A DNA stretch of 64,000 bases, from positions 1-64,000 of the forward strand of contig JAEZAD010000210.1 of the NCBI GenBank assembly GCA_023430565.1, written 5' to 3'. Numbering within the stretch: the stretch's first letter is position 1; each line of letters begins with the position of its first letter. Below, in pieces: positions 1 to 8,460 of this stretch. Both the position numbers and the translations under genes were made by a program. The DNA comes from Verrucomicrobiota bacterium (GTDB lineage Bacteria > Verrucomicrobiota > Verrucomicrobiia > Opitutales > Opitutaceae). The notes below the pieces were generated by a model. The model saw only the letters and a program-made list of their open reading frames with translations. It did no database searches and was not told the origin of the DNA.

Positions 1-475
1 GGGCGCGATCGTATCGACGAAAATGATGCAGCGCCTCGTCCCAGTCGCTCCACAACGCCATGCTCGCCGGCACCGTCACGACCGCGACGCCGCCCGGCTT
101 CAGCAACCGGTGAAACCCCCGCACCACCGCCGCGTCGTCCGGCACGTGCTCGAGCACGTCGAGCGCGGTCACATAGTCGAGCGACGCAGCGGGCAGCGGC
201 ACGAAATCGCCCGCCAGCGCGATCACTTGCTCCGCCCGGAATCGCGTGCGCAGCAGCGCCAGCGCCTCCTCGTGGTCGTCGAGCACCAGAACCCGGCACC
301 GCTCCTGCATCTCCAGCGCGAACCGCCCCGTGCCCGCACCGCAATCGAGCAGCACGTCTTCGCGCTTCGGCGGCGCCACGCGATCGATCCAGCCCCGCAC
401 CAGCTCGCGTTTCCCCGCATAATACCAATGCGTCGCTTCGACAGCATCCAGGTTGGCATATTCAGCGGCGTTCAT
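1..475 (-). CDS. Class I SAM-dependent methyltransferase, 3' end beyond window
   Basis: Partial gene that runs off the left edge. The reading frame opens at the ATG at 475 (MNAAEYANLDAVEATHWYY...) and stays open to base 1. A glycine-rich motif I (LLDCGAGTGRF) lies near residue 46 and a post-motif (ALDVLEHVPDD) near residue 105, typical of ubiE/UbiG-like class I methyltransferases acting on small molecules or lipids. The substrate cannot be told. It is divergent from the membrane glycosyltransferase at 527 with only about 50 bases between, so the two promoters must overlap. Its use of GC-rich third positions matches the core flank and not the island further right. Confidence 0.8.
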   Translation of the reverse strand, partial: MNAAEYANLDAVEATHWYYAGKRELVRGWIDRVAPPKREDVLLDCGAGTGRFALEMQERCRVLVLDDHEEALALLRTRFRAEQVIALAGDFVPLPAASLDYVTALDVLEHVPDDAAVVRGFHRLLKPGGVAVVTVPASMALWSDWDEALHHFRRYDRA

Positions 476-526
476 CGGGAGGGCGCGAGGGTTGTTTCGG
501 CCTGAAACTTTGTCCAAGTTCAAAAC

Positions 527-2533
527 GTGGCTCGCCCCACCCGCTCACCGTCCCACGCCTTTCTCGTCACCCTCGCGGTTCTGCTCGCCCTGTTTCACGC
601 GATCCTGGGCACGACCGCGAAAATCGGCACCTCCGTCACCTTCGACGAAATCGCCCATCTCACCGCCGGCCATGTCTACAACGAACGCGGCGATTTCCGC
701 CTCCATCCTGAAAACGGCAACCTCCCCCAACGCTGGGCGGCGCTGCCGATGCAGTGGATCGATCCGCGACTTCCCCCGGAACCCGACAATCCGGACTGGG
801 AGCGAGCCAGCGTGTGGGGCGTCGGCCGCGAGTTCTTCTACCGCTCCGGCAACAACACCGACCTGATGATCTTCTGCGGACGTGCGATGATCTCCCTCTT
901 CAGCGCCGGCACCGGCTTGCTGATCTTTTTCTGGTCCCGCCGATTGTTCGGATGGTCCGGCGCGTTTTTCTCGCTCGGGCTGTTCGTGTTCTGCCCGTCA
1001 TTCCTCGCGCACGGCGCTCTCGCCACGTCGGACGCGACCATGACGTTCTTCTTTCTCGCCGCCGTGAGCGCGTGGTGGTGGCAGCTCGAACGGCCCGGCA
1101 TCTGGCCCTTGCTCTTCAGCAGCGTGGTGTTCGGCCTCGCCTGCGTCGCCAAATTTTCCGCGGCCCTGCTCGTGCCCATGATGCTTCTCCTGGCCGCGCT
1201 GCACGTCGTCCGCGCGCTTCGAGAGCGACAGCCGCTCCGCCCCCTTGTCGGTCGCCTCGTGTTCAGCATCGGCGTGCATGCCTTCCTCGCGGTCGCCGTG
1301 ATCTGGGCCTTTTTCAATTTTCGGTATTCGATCACCCCGGAAGCGCCGAACGCGCTACGTCTCTTGTTTGTTTGGGAAACCGTTCTCGAAGATCCCGGCT
1401 TGGCGCCGCGTCTCGCCGAGCTCGCGCGCGACCGGCACCTGCTTCCGGAAGGCTTCGTTTATGGTTTCGCGTTCGTCAGCAAGTTCGCCCGCAACCGCAT
1501 CGCATTTCTCAATGGCGACCTGGGCACCGAGGGCTGGCTCGAATTCTTCCCCTTTGCCTTCCTCGTGAAAACGCCGTTGCCGGTGCTGTTGCTGTGCGCG
1601 GCCGGCGTGGTGCTCGCCCTGCTCCACCTCGTTCGCTCCGGACCTCCCGGGCGCGCCGCTTTCGTCCAACGAATCTGGAACACCGCACCGCTGTGGGTGC
1701 TTTTCGCGATCTACTGGGCCGCCGCCCTGAGCAGCAATCTCAACATCGGACACCGCCACATTCTGCCCACTTATCCGGTGCTCTTCATTCTGCTCGGCGC
1801 TCTCCCCCTGCTGCTCGGCGGCCCGCGGCGACTGGGCCTCGTCGCGCTCGGCGCCGCTCTTGCCTGGCAAGCCGTAGAAGCCGTTCGGATACATCCTCAT
1901 CACCTCGCCTATTTCAACCCGATCGTCGGCGGTCCGAAAAACGGCTACTGGCACCTCGTCGACAGTTCCCTGGACTGGGGCCAGGACTTGCCGGGTCTGA
2001 GCCGATGGTTGCGCGCCAACAGATCGCCGGGCGAAACGGTTTATCTGGAGTATTTCGGCATGGGCGACCCCGCCTACGAAGGGATCTCGTCACGCCGGCT
2101 GGCCGCGCGGATGGAAGAAGCGCTGCCCAATCCATGGGAGCCGCTCCAACCCGGACTCTATTGCGTCAGCGCCACCGCGCTCCAACAACCCCAACCTTTC
2201 GCTCGCCGCGGTTGGGGCCCCGGTCTGGAAGCCGCTTACCAAGGACTTCGCGGCCTCGCCGAACGAGTTCGCGACCCGGCCGGGGGACCGGCCGCCGTCG
2301 CAGAAAGCGAAGGCATGACCAGCGCAACGTTGAGCGCCCTGGGCAACGACTATGCGAGACTGCGTTTTCAACGACTGTGCAGCTACCTCAGAGTTCGCCA
2401 GCCCGAGGCGGCCATCGGCTACTCGATCTTCGTCCACCGGCTGACCGAATCGGAGATCCAAACGGCCACCGAAGAGCCGCCGGCGAATCTCGTCAGGCTG
2501 ATCGAAAGCGCCTCCGCCGCCCGGGATCGCTAA
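527..2533 (+). CDS. GT39-type polytopic membrane glycosyltransferase (ArnT/PMT-like)
   Basis: Predicted 668-residue integral membrane protein starting at GTG 527. The first periplasmic loop carries the family signature: an acidic pair in VTFDEIAHLTAGH followed by GDFRLHPENGNLPQ at about residues 40-65. In GT39/ArnT-like enzymes this region binds the polyprenyl-phosphate sugar donor. About ten hydrophobic segments follow, then a soluble C-terminal part from about residue 470 containing DSSLDWGQDLPGL, common in these proteins. The likely role is transfer of a lipid-linked sugar to protein or envelope glycan. It is convergent with the next gene, which has the same fold. The exact acceptor is unknown. 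Confidence 0.75.
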   Translation: MARPTRSPSHAFLVTLAVLLALFHAILGTTAKIGTSVTFDEIAHLTAGHVYNERGDFRLHPENGNLPQRWAALPMQWIDPRLPPEPDNPDWERASVWGVGREFFYRSGNNTDLMIFCGRAMISLFSAGTGLLIFFWSRRLFGWSGAFFSLGLFVFCPSFLAHGALATSDATMTFFFLAAVSAWWWQLERPGIWPLLFSSVVFGLACVAKFSAALLVPMMLLLAALHVVRALRERQPLRPLVGRLVFSIGVHAFLAVAVIWAFFNFRYSITPEAPNALRLLFVWETVLEDPGLAPRLAELARDRHLLPEGFVYGFAFVSKFARNRIAFLNGDLGTEGWLEFFPFAFLVKTPLPVLLLCAAGVVLALLHLVRSGPPGRAAFVQRIWNTAPLWVLFAIYWAAALSSNLNIGHRHILPTYPVLFILLGALPLLLGGPRRLGLVALGAALAWQAVEAVRIHPHHLAYFNPIVGGPKNGYWHLVDSSLDWGQDLPGLSRWLRANRSPGETVYLEYFGMGDPAYEGISSRRLAARMEEALPNPWEPLQPGLYCVSATALQQPQPFARRGWGPGLEAAYQGLRGLAERVRDPAGGPAAVAESEGMTSATLSALGNDYARLRFQRLCSYLRVRQPEAAIGYSIFVHRLTESEIQTATEEPPANLVRLIESASAARDR

Positions 2534-2590
2534 CGCCCCGGATGGCACCGATGAGAATTCCGAATCCCCGGGCGTTGGGCTGGCGCCCCG

Positions 2591-4495
2591 CTACGGCAGG
2601 TTCTGCAACCATTCCTGGATGAACTCATCCTCGAGCTGCTTCAGCTGCGCCGGATCGCGGTTTGCGACGGCTTCCTCGATCGACTTCAGCCGCTCCTCGC
2701 CCCACGCGTTCAGCCGCTCCTCATCCAGTGCAACAATACGACTGAGGCGGATCACATAGGTTGGCCGAAACACGATCTGCCGAACCGTCTCCAGCTCCAT
2801 CGCGTCGCTCAGATCGAAGCCCGCCATCGGCACCAGCGCCTCGGTCTCGAAGTCCACAACCTCGAACTTCTGCGCCACCAGACAGTCGCTAAACGTCCCT
2901 CGCCGGAAATGATATGCGAACTCCCTCGTCCGCTCCGCCAGCGAGTCGAAGGAAACACTCGCGACCCCATGCGTCACCCACAGCATCGGCATCGTCTGGT
3001 CCACCACGATGAAGCCGCGATCGGGCCGCGATGCCAGATACTCGCGCTGCCAGTTCGCCGTTTCGGCCGCGAGGTTTCGGTGGGCGTAAGCGCGTTGCGC
3101 GATCGTCGGCACCGTCCAACAGAAAAAGTAGAGCACCAACGCCGCTGACAAAATCCGCCAGCGCGTCGCCACCGTGACGAGCAGCGGATAGACGAAGACA
3201 AACGCCAGGACGAACAAGAGCTGGGTGGGAAGAGAAAGCCGGACGGTGAGCGTCTCGTTATACGACCCCCAAAAATAACACATCATCAGCACGGCCTGCC
3301 CCAACAACGCTACGACGAAGAGCGCAAAAACGACCTGCTCGGGATTGCGGCGGACCATCGTCCGGTTTTCTCGAAACAGGTGCAGCAGGAAAAAACCGAC
3401 GCCCACCGCTCCGGCCAGCGCCACCGCATGCGAGTTGCTCTGCGAGCGGTCAAACGAAAGAAAATACGCGAGAGCCTTCCCGATGTTATCGTAGAAATAT
3501 GTGATGCTATAAACGCCCGCTTCGCTCGGCCGGTCCGACAGCTGCCACATTTCCGGACGCAACTTGAACACATTCAGCTGCAGCGGATACGCGAGCAGCA
3601 ACAGCGGCGTCACCAACACCGGCCAGGGCAACAGCACCCGCTCGGATTTCCAAAAAACATACAGAATCGCGAGCGCCACCGGCACGACAAACAAGACCGA
3701 TTCGTAACGCACCTGCGCCAGCAGCACGCCGCTCAGACAGAACGCGCCCAGATTCAGCGCATCCGGCTCTCGCGCGAGGCGCAGCCCGAGATACATGGTC
3801 GCGACGATCATGACGAGGTTCAGCACCTCGAACCCGCCTCCCGTCAGCGTTTGCGTCAGCAGCGGAAGCGTCGCCAACAGGAGCACCGCCGCGATCCCGC
3901 CCGCCCGCCCCACCAGATCCCGCGCGACGAGATAAACCAACGCGAGCAGCAGAGGCGTGAGCAGCGCATTGAGCCAAAAAGCATTTTCGGCCCGGTATCC
4001 GGAAAGATCATGCACCACCGAAAGCAGGAACGGGTAAAACAGGGGCCGCTTGTCCACGTGACCCTGCATCGGCATGAACGTCGTCCCCAGATAAAAGCCG
4101 CGCGCCACCGTGCTGACCTCGCGCAGGTGATGCAGGCGCTGCGAGGTCGAGAGCTGCACGAACTCGTCATTCACCACCTTGAAGCCATGCGGCTCCTGCA
4201 CGTGCAGCACACCCGAAACGCCGACGATAAAAAGCACCGTCCTCCACCCGCCGGTCATGAAACGCCCCGGAAGATCGGAGCGACGCAACAGCTGGACGAC
4301 GTGAACGAGAAACAACGCGAACGTCACCAGCATCAGCCCGTAGCCGCCGTGACGCACCAACAGCAGCGCCTGCACCGGGGTGAACGCCCAAAACCCGAGC
4401 ACCAGCGACAGCGCCGCCACCAACGCCAGCAGGATCAACCGCGACCGTTGTTCGGCGACGGCGGCGCGCAGAGCCGGACTCAGTCGATGCAACAT
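2591..4495 (-). CDS. GT39-like polytopic membrane glycosyltransferase
   Basis: 634 residues, ATG at 4495. The N-terminus has two or three hydrophobic helices. A loop with VNDEFVQLSTSQR and, downstream, KRPLFYPFLLSVVHDLSGY (about residues 130-165) resembles the acidic first loop and the 'RPPL' region of dolichyl-phosphate-mannose transferase-like (GT39) proteins. Multiple further membrane helices lead to a soluble tail ending in an acidic helix. It lies directly behind the pilin terminator, so it probably has its own promoter within or just before 4495-4557. Because it sits next to a pilin, it could glycosylate that pilin, but this is only neighbourhood inference. Confidence 0.6.
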   Translation of the reverse strand: MLHRLSPALRAAVAEQRSRLILLALVAALSLVLGFWAFTPVQALLLVRHGGYGLMLVTFALFLVHVVQLLRRSDLPGRFMTGGWRTVLFIVGVSGVLHVQEPHGFKVVNDEFVQLSTSQRLHHLREVSTVARGFYLGTTFMPMQGHVDKRPLFYPFLLSVVHDLSGYRAENAFWLNALLTPLLLALVYLVARDLVGRAGGIAAVLLLATLPLLTQTLTGGGFEVLNLVMIVATMYLGLRLAREPDALNLGAFCLSGVLLAQVRYESVLFVVPVALAILYVFWKSERVLLPWPVLVTPLLLLAYPLQLNVFKLRPEMWQLSDRPSEAGVYSITYFYDNIGKALAYFLSFDRSQSNSHAVALAGAVGVGFFLLHLFRENRTMVRRNPEQVVFALFVVALLGQAVLMMCYFWGSYNETLTVRLSLPTQLLFVLAFVFVYPLLVTVATRWRILSAALVLYFFCWTVPTIAQRAYAHRNLAAETANWQREYLASRPDRGFIVVDQTMPMLWVTHGVASVSFDSLAERTREFAYHFRRGTFSDCLVAQKFEVVDFETEALVPMAGFDLSDAMELETVRQIVFRPTYVIRLSRIVALDEERLNAWGEERLKSIEEAVANRDPAQLKQLEDEFIQEWLQNLP

Positions 4496-4501
4496 GGGCT
4501 G

Positions 4502-4533
4502 AAAACAAAAAGCCGCCCCACTTCGGGACGGCT
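4502..4533 (-). terminator. Rho-independent terminator of the pilin gene
   Basis: On the minus strand a 9-bp stem (AGCCGTCCC / GGGGCGGCT, one G-T pair) with loop GAAGT is followed directly by TTTTTGTTTT. It sits 24 bases after the pilin stop and before the next minus-strand start at 4495, so the pilin message is likely monocistronic. Confidence 0.85.
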
Positions 4534-4556
4534 CGCTACAGCTTTCTAGATCAACC

Positions 4557-4916
4557 TCAATTGCTGAAGGTGATCGTGGCTTTGCCGGAAACCTTCGTTC
4601 CGGTCGCCGTCAGCTCGGTCGAATCCTGGCCGATGCCGGTCGGGTAGGTTTCGCCCGCAACCGTCTGGATCGTCTTGATGTATTTCCCGCTGCCCACGAG
4701 GTCCGTGTAAGCGACCGTGGAAACACCGTTCTCCAGGAAGTATTGCTGCGCCGCCGCCGACAGCTGGCGGAGATTGTTGACGATCGCCTTCTCCTGCGAG
4801 CTCGCGCGAACCTTCTGGAACGCTGGGATCGCCATGGCGGCCAGGAGGCCGATGATGACGACAACGATCATGATTTCGACGAGGGTGAAGCCTTGGTTTT
4901 TCTTCTGTTGTTTCAT
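4557..4916 (-). CDS. Type IV pilin / type II secretion pseudopilin-like protein
   Basis: 119 residues if started at the ATG at 4916. A start 26 codons upstream is possible but would add an implausible leader. The protein has a short basic leader and then the prepilin signature G|FTLVEIMIVVVIIGLLAAMAIPAF, with cleavage after Gly and the conserved Glu5, as processed by a PilD-type peptidase. The remaining domain is small (about 85 residues) with few charged residues. It is followed by a strong terminator. Upstream (minus strand, about 4950-5000) is a TTGCGT...TGTATC pair and a weak GG-N10-GC arrangement, either of which could be a promoter. No other pilus genes are in the window. Confidence 0.85.
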   Translation of the reverse strand: MKQQKKNQGFTLVEIMIVVVIIGLLAAMAIPAFQKVRASSQEKAIVNNLRQLSAAAQQYFLENGVSTVAYTDLVGSGKYIKTIQTVAGETYPTGIGQDSTELTATGTKVSGKATITFSN

Positions 4917-5100
4917 GGTATTTATGGATGGATGATATAGATGCTCAAAGGCGAGCAGTGCGGTGATACAGCCAGAGTAGGGTAACTTACGCAAGTGATT
5001 CTCCGCAGAGTAAACACCCTAGACGCCGTGCGCGAGCAATCGGCCGAAACCGAAAAACTTTAGCGAAATCCGCAAAAATATTCGCGGCCGAAAACGAACC

Positions 5101-5550
5101 CTAGCCCTTTTTGGGCTTCCGCGGTTTGCGCGAGGCCGCCTTCTTCCGCGGGGCCGCCTTCTTCGCTTTGGGCGCTTTGGCCGTGCCGAGCAGCTTCGCG
5201 ACCGAAACCTCCGTCGCATCCTTCCACAGGTTCTCAAGCCCATAGCGTTCCCGCGTATCCGGCAGGAAGATATGGATCATCACGTCGAACGCATCGATCA
5301 CGATCCATCCGCTTTCCTGCACGATCTCCATGCCGACGATATGCGTCTGGCTCGCGTCGAGCGCCTTCTCGAGCTCGACCCGCAGCGCGCGGAGATGCGG
5401 CTCGGAGTTGCCCGTCGCGAGCACGAGATGGTTCGTGATCGACGACTGCTCGCGGACGTCGAGCACGCGCAGATCGATGGCTTTCTTTTCATCGAGCGCG
5501 CGGCAGCAGAGTTTGGCCAGCTCGAGCGACGAGGGGGAGGTTCCTTTCAT
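5101..5550 (-). CDS. rsfS: Ribosomal silencing factor RsfS
   Basis: 149 residues from ATG 5550, overlapping the nadD stop by 4 bases, the usual nadD-rsfS order. The RsfS/Iojap fold is recognisable: KKAIDLRVLDVREQSS, NHLVLATGNSE and the following 'GWIVIDAFDVMIHIF' strand-turn-strand. The family binds ribosomal protein L14 and blocks subunit joining in stationary phase. The last 25 or so residues form a Lys/Arg/Ala tail (KAPKAKKAAPRKKAAS...) longer than the typical 105-120-residue protein. A longer reading frame upstream (to 5793) overlaps nadD extensively and is rejected. Confidence 0.92.
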   Translation of the reverse strand: MKGTSPSSLELAKLCCRALDEKKAIDLRVLDVREQSSITNHLVLATGNSEPHLRALRVELEKALDASQTHIVGMEIVQESGWIVIDAFDVMIHIFLPDTRERYGLENLWKDATEVSVAKLLGTAKAPKAKKAAPRKKAASRKPRKPKKG

Positions 5551-6134
5551 GGAGTTTCGCGATAAAGATTCTTCTCGCGGATATAGACGATGGATTTGTG
5601 GGGCACGAAATAATCGAGCGAGAGTTGGTGCTTCACCCGCTCCCGCAGTTCCGTGGAACTGATCGCCAGCAAATGGCCATCGCAGCGGTGAAGGCGCAAA
5701 CCCGGAATTTCCGGGTGTGCTTTCACGGGGTAGCCCGGCCGCTCGAGAAAGATGAACTCCACCAGCTGCGCCAGCTCCTCGATGCCTTTCCACAAATGAA
5801 GCTTGGGCAACTGATCGCCGCCGATGATCCAGAACAGCTCGTCATTCGGATACATCGCACGGAAATGCCGCGCCGAATCGATGGTGTAACTCACCCCGCC
5901 CCGGCGCAGCTCAAAGTCGGAAATCTCGAAACGATGATCCCACTCAACCGCCGCCCTCAGCATCGCCAGCCGGTCTTCGGGCGACGACTGCACGTCCCTC
6001 GGTTTGAGCGGAGCCTGCGCCGCCGGAACCAGCACGAGCCGGTCGAGCTTGTGCTGCTCGTAAGCATCCTGCGCCGCGAGCAGATGACCGAAATGCACGG
6101 GATCGAAACTCCCGCCGAGAAAACCGATTTTCAC
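5547..6134 (-). CDS. nadD: Nicotinate-nucleotide adenylyltransferase NadD
   Basis: 195 residues from the GTG at 6134, chosen because it gives the standard N-terminus VKIGFLGGSFDPVHFGHL. A TTG at 6161 would add nine residues. The (H/F)xGH nucleotidyltransferase motif is at residues 14-17 and the C-terminal ISSTELR motif that contacts ATP is present. The enzyme adenylates nicotinate mononucleotide in NAD synthesis. It is coupled to rsfS by a 4-base ATGA overlap. This is the last clear core protein gene before the tRNA locus. Confidence 0.93.
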   Translation of the reverse strand: MKIGFLGGSFDPVHFGHLLAAQDAYEQHKLDRLVLVPAAQAPLKPRDVQSSPEDRLAMLRAAVEWDHRFEISDFELRRGGVSYTIDSARHFRAMYPNDELFWIIGGDQLPKLHLWKGIEELAQLVEFIFLERPGYPVKAHPEIPGLRLHRCDGHLLAISSTELRERVKHQLSLDYFVPHKSIVYIREKNLYRETP

Positions 6135-6249
6135 TGGCGCGCAACGTGATGCGCACCCCAAAACCCGGCAAGGTCCAATTCCGCCGCAGTCCTCACGCCC
6201 GCGCCGAAGATTGACGCTCCCCGTCGTCGCCCCGACATTCGCACGTCAC

Positions 6250-6290
6250 GCCCGGGTGGTGGAATGGTAGACACTAGGGACTTAAAATCT
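6250..6290 (+). pseudogene. 5' half of a broken tRNA-Leu(UAA)
   Basis: The sequence starts GCCCGGGTGGTGGAATGGTA and has a normal leucine tRNA acceptor 5' strand, D-arm and anticodon loop CTTAAAA. After the anticodon loop the 3' anticodon strand does not pair (AGGGA against TCTTC), and no variable arm, T-arm (GGTTCRA) or acceptor 3' strand follows. The break point falls in the anticodon arm, a common crossover point for integrases. The gene is probably the resident tRNA-Leu, disrupted by insertion. It shares GGACTTAAAATC with the intact copy at 6505. Confidence 0.7.
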
Positions 6291-6504
6291 TCAAGCTCTA
6301 GTCGGCCATTTCTGTCGCTCGCTGCGGTCACTCAGTTCTTTCCCAAGGATTTGGACAGCTTCTCCGGCTCTCGCTCCAGATTTCCAATTTGAATTCTTGG
6401 CCACTTTCTGGCCATTTTTTCGACTGGGAGCCGCGAAGCGGACATGGCGGACATCCGGCTCGTCTCCGCCGATTGATTCACGCAGGTTCGCGAAGAGGTC
6501 ATCT

Positions 6505-6590
6505 GCCCGGATGGCGGAATGGTAGACGCTTCGGACTTAAAATCCGATTTTCGTAAGGAAGTGTGGGTTCGAGTCCCACTCCGGGCACCA
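6505..6590 (+). tRNA. tRNA-Leu (UAA)
   Basis: Complete 86-nt class II tRNA including encoded CCA. The acceptor stem GCCCGGA/TCCGGGC pairs fully, the anticodon stem TCGGA/TCCGA closes loop CTTAAAA (anticodon UAA), a long variable arm is present, and the T-arm is GTGGG-TTCGAGT-CCCAC. It lies 255 bases after the broken tRNA-Leu half with the same anticodon, and probably supplies the function that the broken copy lost. It may be island-borne or a second resident gene. Confidence 0.93.
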
Positions 6591-6694
6591 ATTCCGAGAC
6601 TGGCGATGTGTAGCTGGTTCCATTTTACGTCTACGCCCACGGGGCAGCAAGGACTACTCGACGCGTAGCCGGGCCACATGCAGGAAACTGACCG

Positions 6695-7126
6695 TTAGTC
6701 TGCGAACTGTTTGTCTCGGGCGGAGGCTGTGAAACGGGCCGGTCCAATCGAGAAGGTTCCGTCACTATGCCGTTTGGCGACGACTGGTCGCGTGAAGCGG
6801 GGCACGGTAACGGTGAAGCTATCGGCCGAGACTTCGGAGACTGTGAATGTATCCCGAAACTGGTCGATTTGGCTCCGGTATCGGACGAGACCATTTGGCC
6901 GCGCATCAAAATCAAACTGCACGATCACGCGATCGGTCGGCAGGAGTTGGAACGAAACGCGGTCGGACGGAGGCCCTAACATGGTGTTCAGGTTCCGTGG
7001 CTCAAATTGCCCCAAAAAATCTGCGCCGCTTACTTCGGCCGTGAATAAGCCTTGCGGCGCACGAGAACAGCCGCCACTTGCGAACAACAAGAGACAGGTA
7101 CACGCAATAAACAGAGGATTTTTCAT
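6695..7126 (-). CDS. Predicted lipoprotein of unknown function
   Basis: 143 residues. The N-terminus MKNPLFIACTCLLLFASGGC is a clear type II signal peptide with lipobox ASGGC (lipidated Cys20). The mature part is a small beta-rich domain with no recognised family. It is the first protein gene after the tRNA and stands alone, with gaps on both sides. I do not recognise it. Confidence 0.6.
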   Translation of the reverse strand: MKNPLFIACTCLLLFASGGCSRAPQGLFTAEVSGADFLGQFEPRNLNTMLGPPSDRVSFQLLPTDRVIVQFDFDARPNGLVRYRSQIDQFRDTFTVSEVSADSFTVTVPRFTRPVVAKRHSDGTFSIGPARFTASARDKQFAD

Positions 7127-7205
7127 GAGATTTCTCTCTTCGAAGACAGATTCCGTGGTGAATTTGCCGGATGATTTAGAACGCAGCCATAGGTCGGGAA
7201 TGGAT

Positions 7206-8168
7206 TTATAAAGGAAATCCGCCCCGCGTTTGCGCGAGAAACTTGCGCACGCACTTCCTGAATGAGCGTTGGCACAACCAAGGGAGTTGGTCCTCCAGCC
7301 CCTTGAGTAATTTGCCCGTTTGTTTGGCGTCCCGAGTAAGATCGGGAGTGAACGGGAGGATCACACGCCTGTTCTCGAACTCACCTCCCCGTCGCCTATA
7401 CGGCGCACTTTCGGAATCATTCCAGTCGCCGATCTTCGAGATATTTTCGGCAGGCACTCGAAGCAGTCCTCGGGGATCGCGGTTCATGACAATCCACTCT
7501 TCAGACTCCATCCGATCACATGGCCAACCAACACCCTGTGCTCCAGCAACAGATGATGAGCACGCGATCACATCACGGGCAGCGACCTCCATCACAAATT
7601 GCAGATCGCACTGCCAATAGCCACCAACATTCTCGATAGACCGTTCCACATCACCGTCGAGATTAGGTCCGCTGAATGAGTTCACCGTGTGGGCCGAGAA
7701 TTCGACCTGCACATCGCGCTGGCCATTTCCCATCGCGTTCATTCGCTTCGCCCAAATTCGACGCGAGTACTCCGCGCCAACACGCCGGACTAGCTTCACC
7801 CGTTCTGACCCCGTGCGCTCTACAATCTTCCGGGTGGTGAAACTGTGGAGTGCCGCAAGTTCCCCGAACGCAGAATTGATTTCATCGTCAGAAATCGAAT
7901 CGAACAGGTTCTCTTCCCGGAATTGGTATTTTCCAACGAGGTCACACATCCTTTCGTCCTCGTATCCCGGGATGCGGACCACGTTCAATTCGCGGACCGC
8001 ATAGTAGTAAAACAGGAGATACACCGGACCGCTGTTACTCGCCTGCCAATGGCAGATCCCTTTGCTCCCCAAGCCGCCCGCAGGCCCGCTGGATACCAGC
8101 ATATTTATGAGCAACGGATCGTGAAGGATCCACCCTCGTTCGCTGATGCAGTGCGCATAATCTTCCAT
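7206..8168 (-). CDS. Hypothetical protein
   Basis: 320 residues from ATG 8168; a TTG at 8189 is also in frame. No known domain was recognised. The protein is soluble, with no signal peptide or membrane helix. It contains several Trp/Tyr-rich stretches (GWILHDPLLINML near the start, GICHWQASNSGPVYLLFYYY). It is divergent from the gene at 8461. Base use is less GC-skewed than the core genes at the left, consistent with acquired DNA. Confidence 0.5.
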   Translation of the reverse strand: MEDYAHCISERGWILHDPLLINMLVSSGPAGGLGSKGICHWQASNSGPVYLLFYYYAVRELNVVRIPGYEDERMCDLVGKYQFREENLFDSISDDEINSAFGELAALHSFTTRKIVERTGSERVKLVRRVGAEYSRRIWAKRMNAMGNGQRDVQVEFSAHTVNSFSGPNLDGDVERSIENVGGYWQCDLQFVMEVAARDVIACSSSVAGAQGVGWPCDRMESEEWIVMNRDPRGLLRVPAENISKIGDWNDSESAPYRRRGGEFENRRVILPFTPDLTRDAKQTGKLLKGLEDQLPWLCQRSFRKCVRKFLAQTRGGFPL

Positions 8169-8313
8169 TTCTGAAGTTAGTCGGCACAATGCAGCGCAGG
8201 GTTAAGCCATCAGCATCCCGGCTAGGAGACGTTCCGGCGACCGCGCCCTCATTGGCGCATCGCGCCGTTCGACTCCGTAATGTTACTTCCCGTCGGGCGC
8301 TCGGGCCCGAAGT

Positions 8314-8340
8314 CGCCGTGGAGAGCGACGGCGTTTTTTT
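8314..8340 (+). terminator. Plus-strand hairpin plus T7, terminator or attenuator
   Basis: Stem CGCCGT (8314-8319) / ACGGCG (8328-8333) with an 8-nt loop is followed at once by seven T. No plus-strand gene lies upstream within the island, and the next plus-strand gene starts 120 bases downstream at 8461. It may therefore end a small untranslated RNA or act as a leader attenuator. Confidence 0.65.
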
Positions 8341-8460
8341 GCGTGATTGGCGAGGAGGATACGGCCAGTGAGCAGACGTGCCCGTTGCGGACCGGCGCTG
8401 CTTGCTCCGCTGAGTGGCACACCGCGTTGACTTCGCGATCCCGTCGGAGCGAATAGCTCT

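Noticed and set aside
754..2622. 622-codon plus-strand frame inside the first glycosyltransferase gene
   Set aside because: It is a +1 shadow, Arg/Pro/Ser-rich without hydrophobic pattern, while the overlapping frame is a recognisable GT39 protein.
3380..4549. 389-codon plus-strand frame
   Set aside because: Antisense to the second glycosyltransferase and made of Gln/Arg/His-rich low-complexity sequence, typical of a shadow in high-GC DNA.
5551..5793. Longer N-terminus for RsfS
   Set aside because: It overlaps nadD in another frame and does not resemble RsfS; the start at 5550 fits the family.
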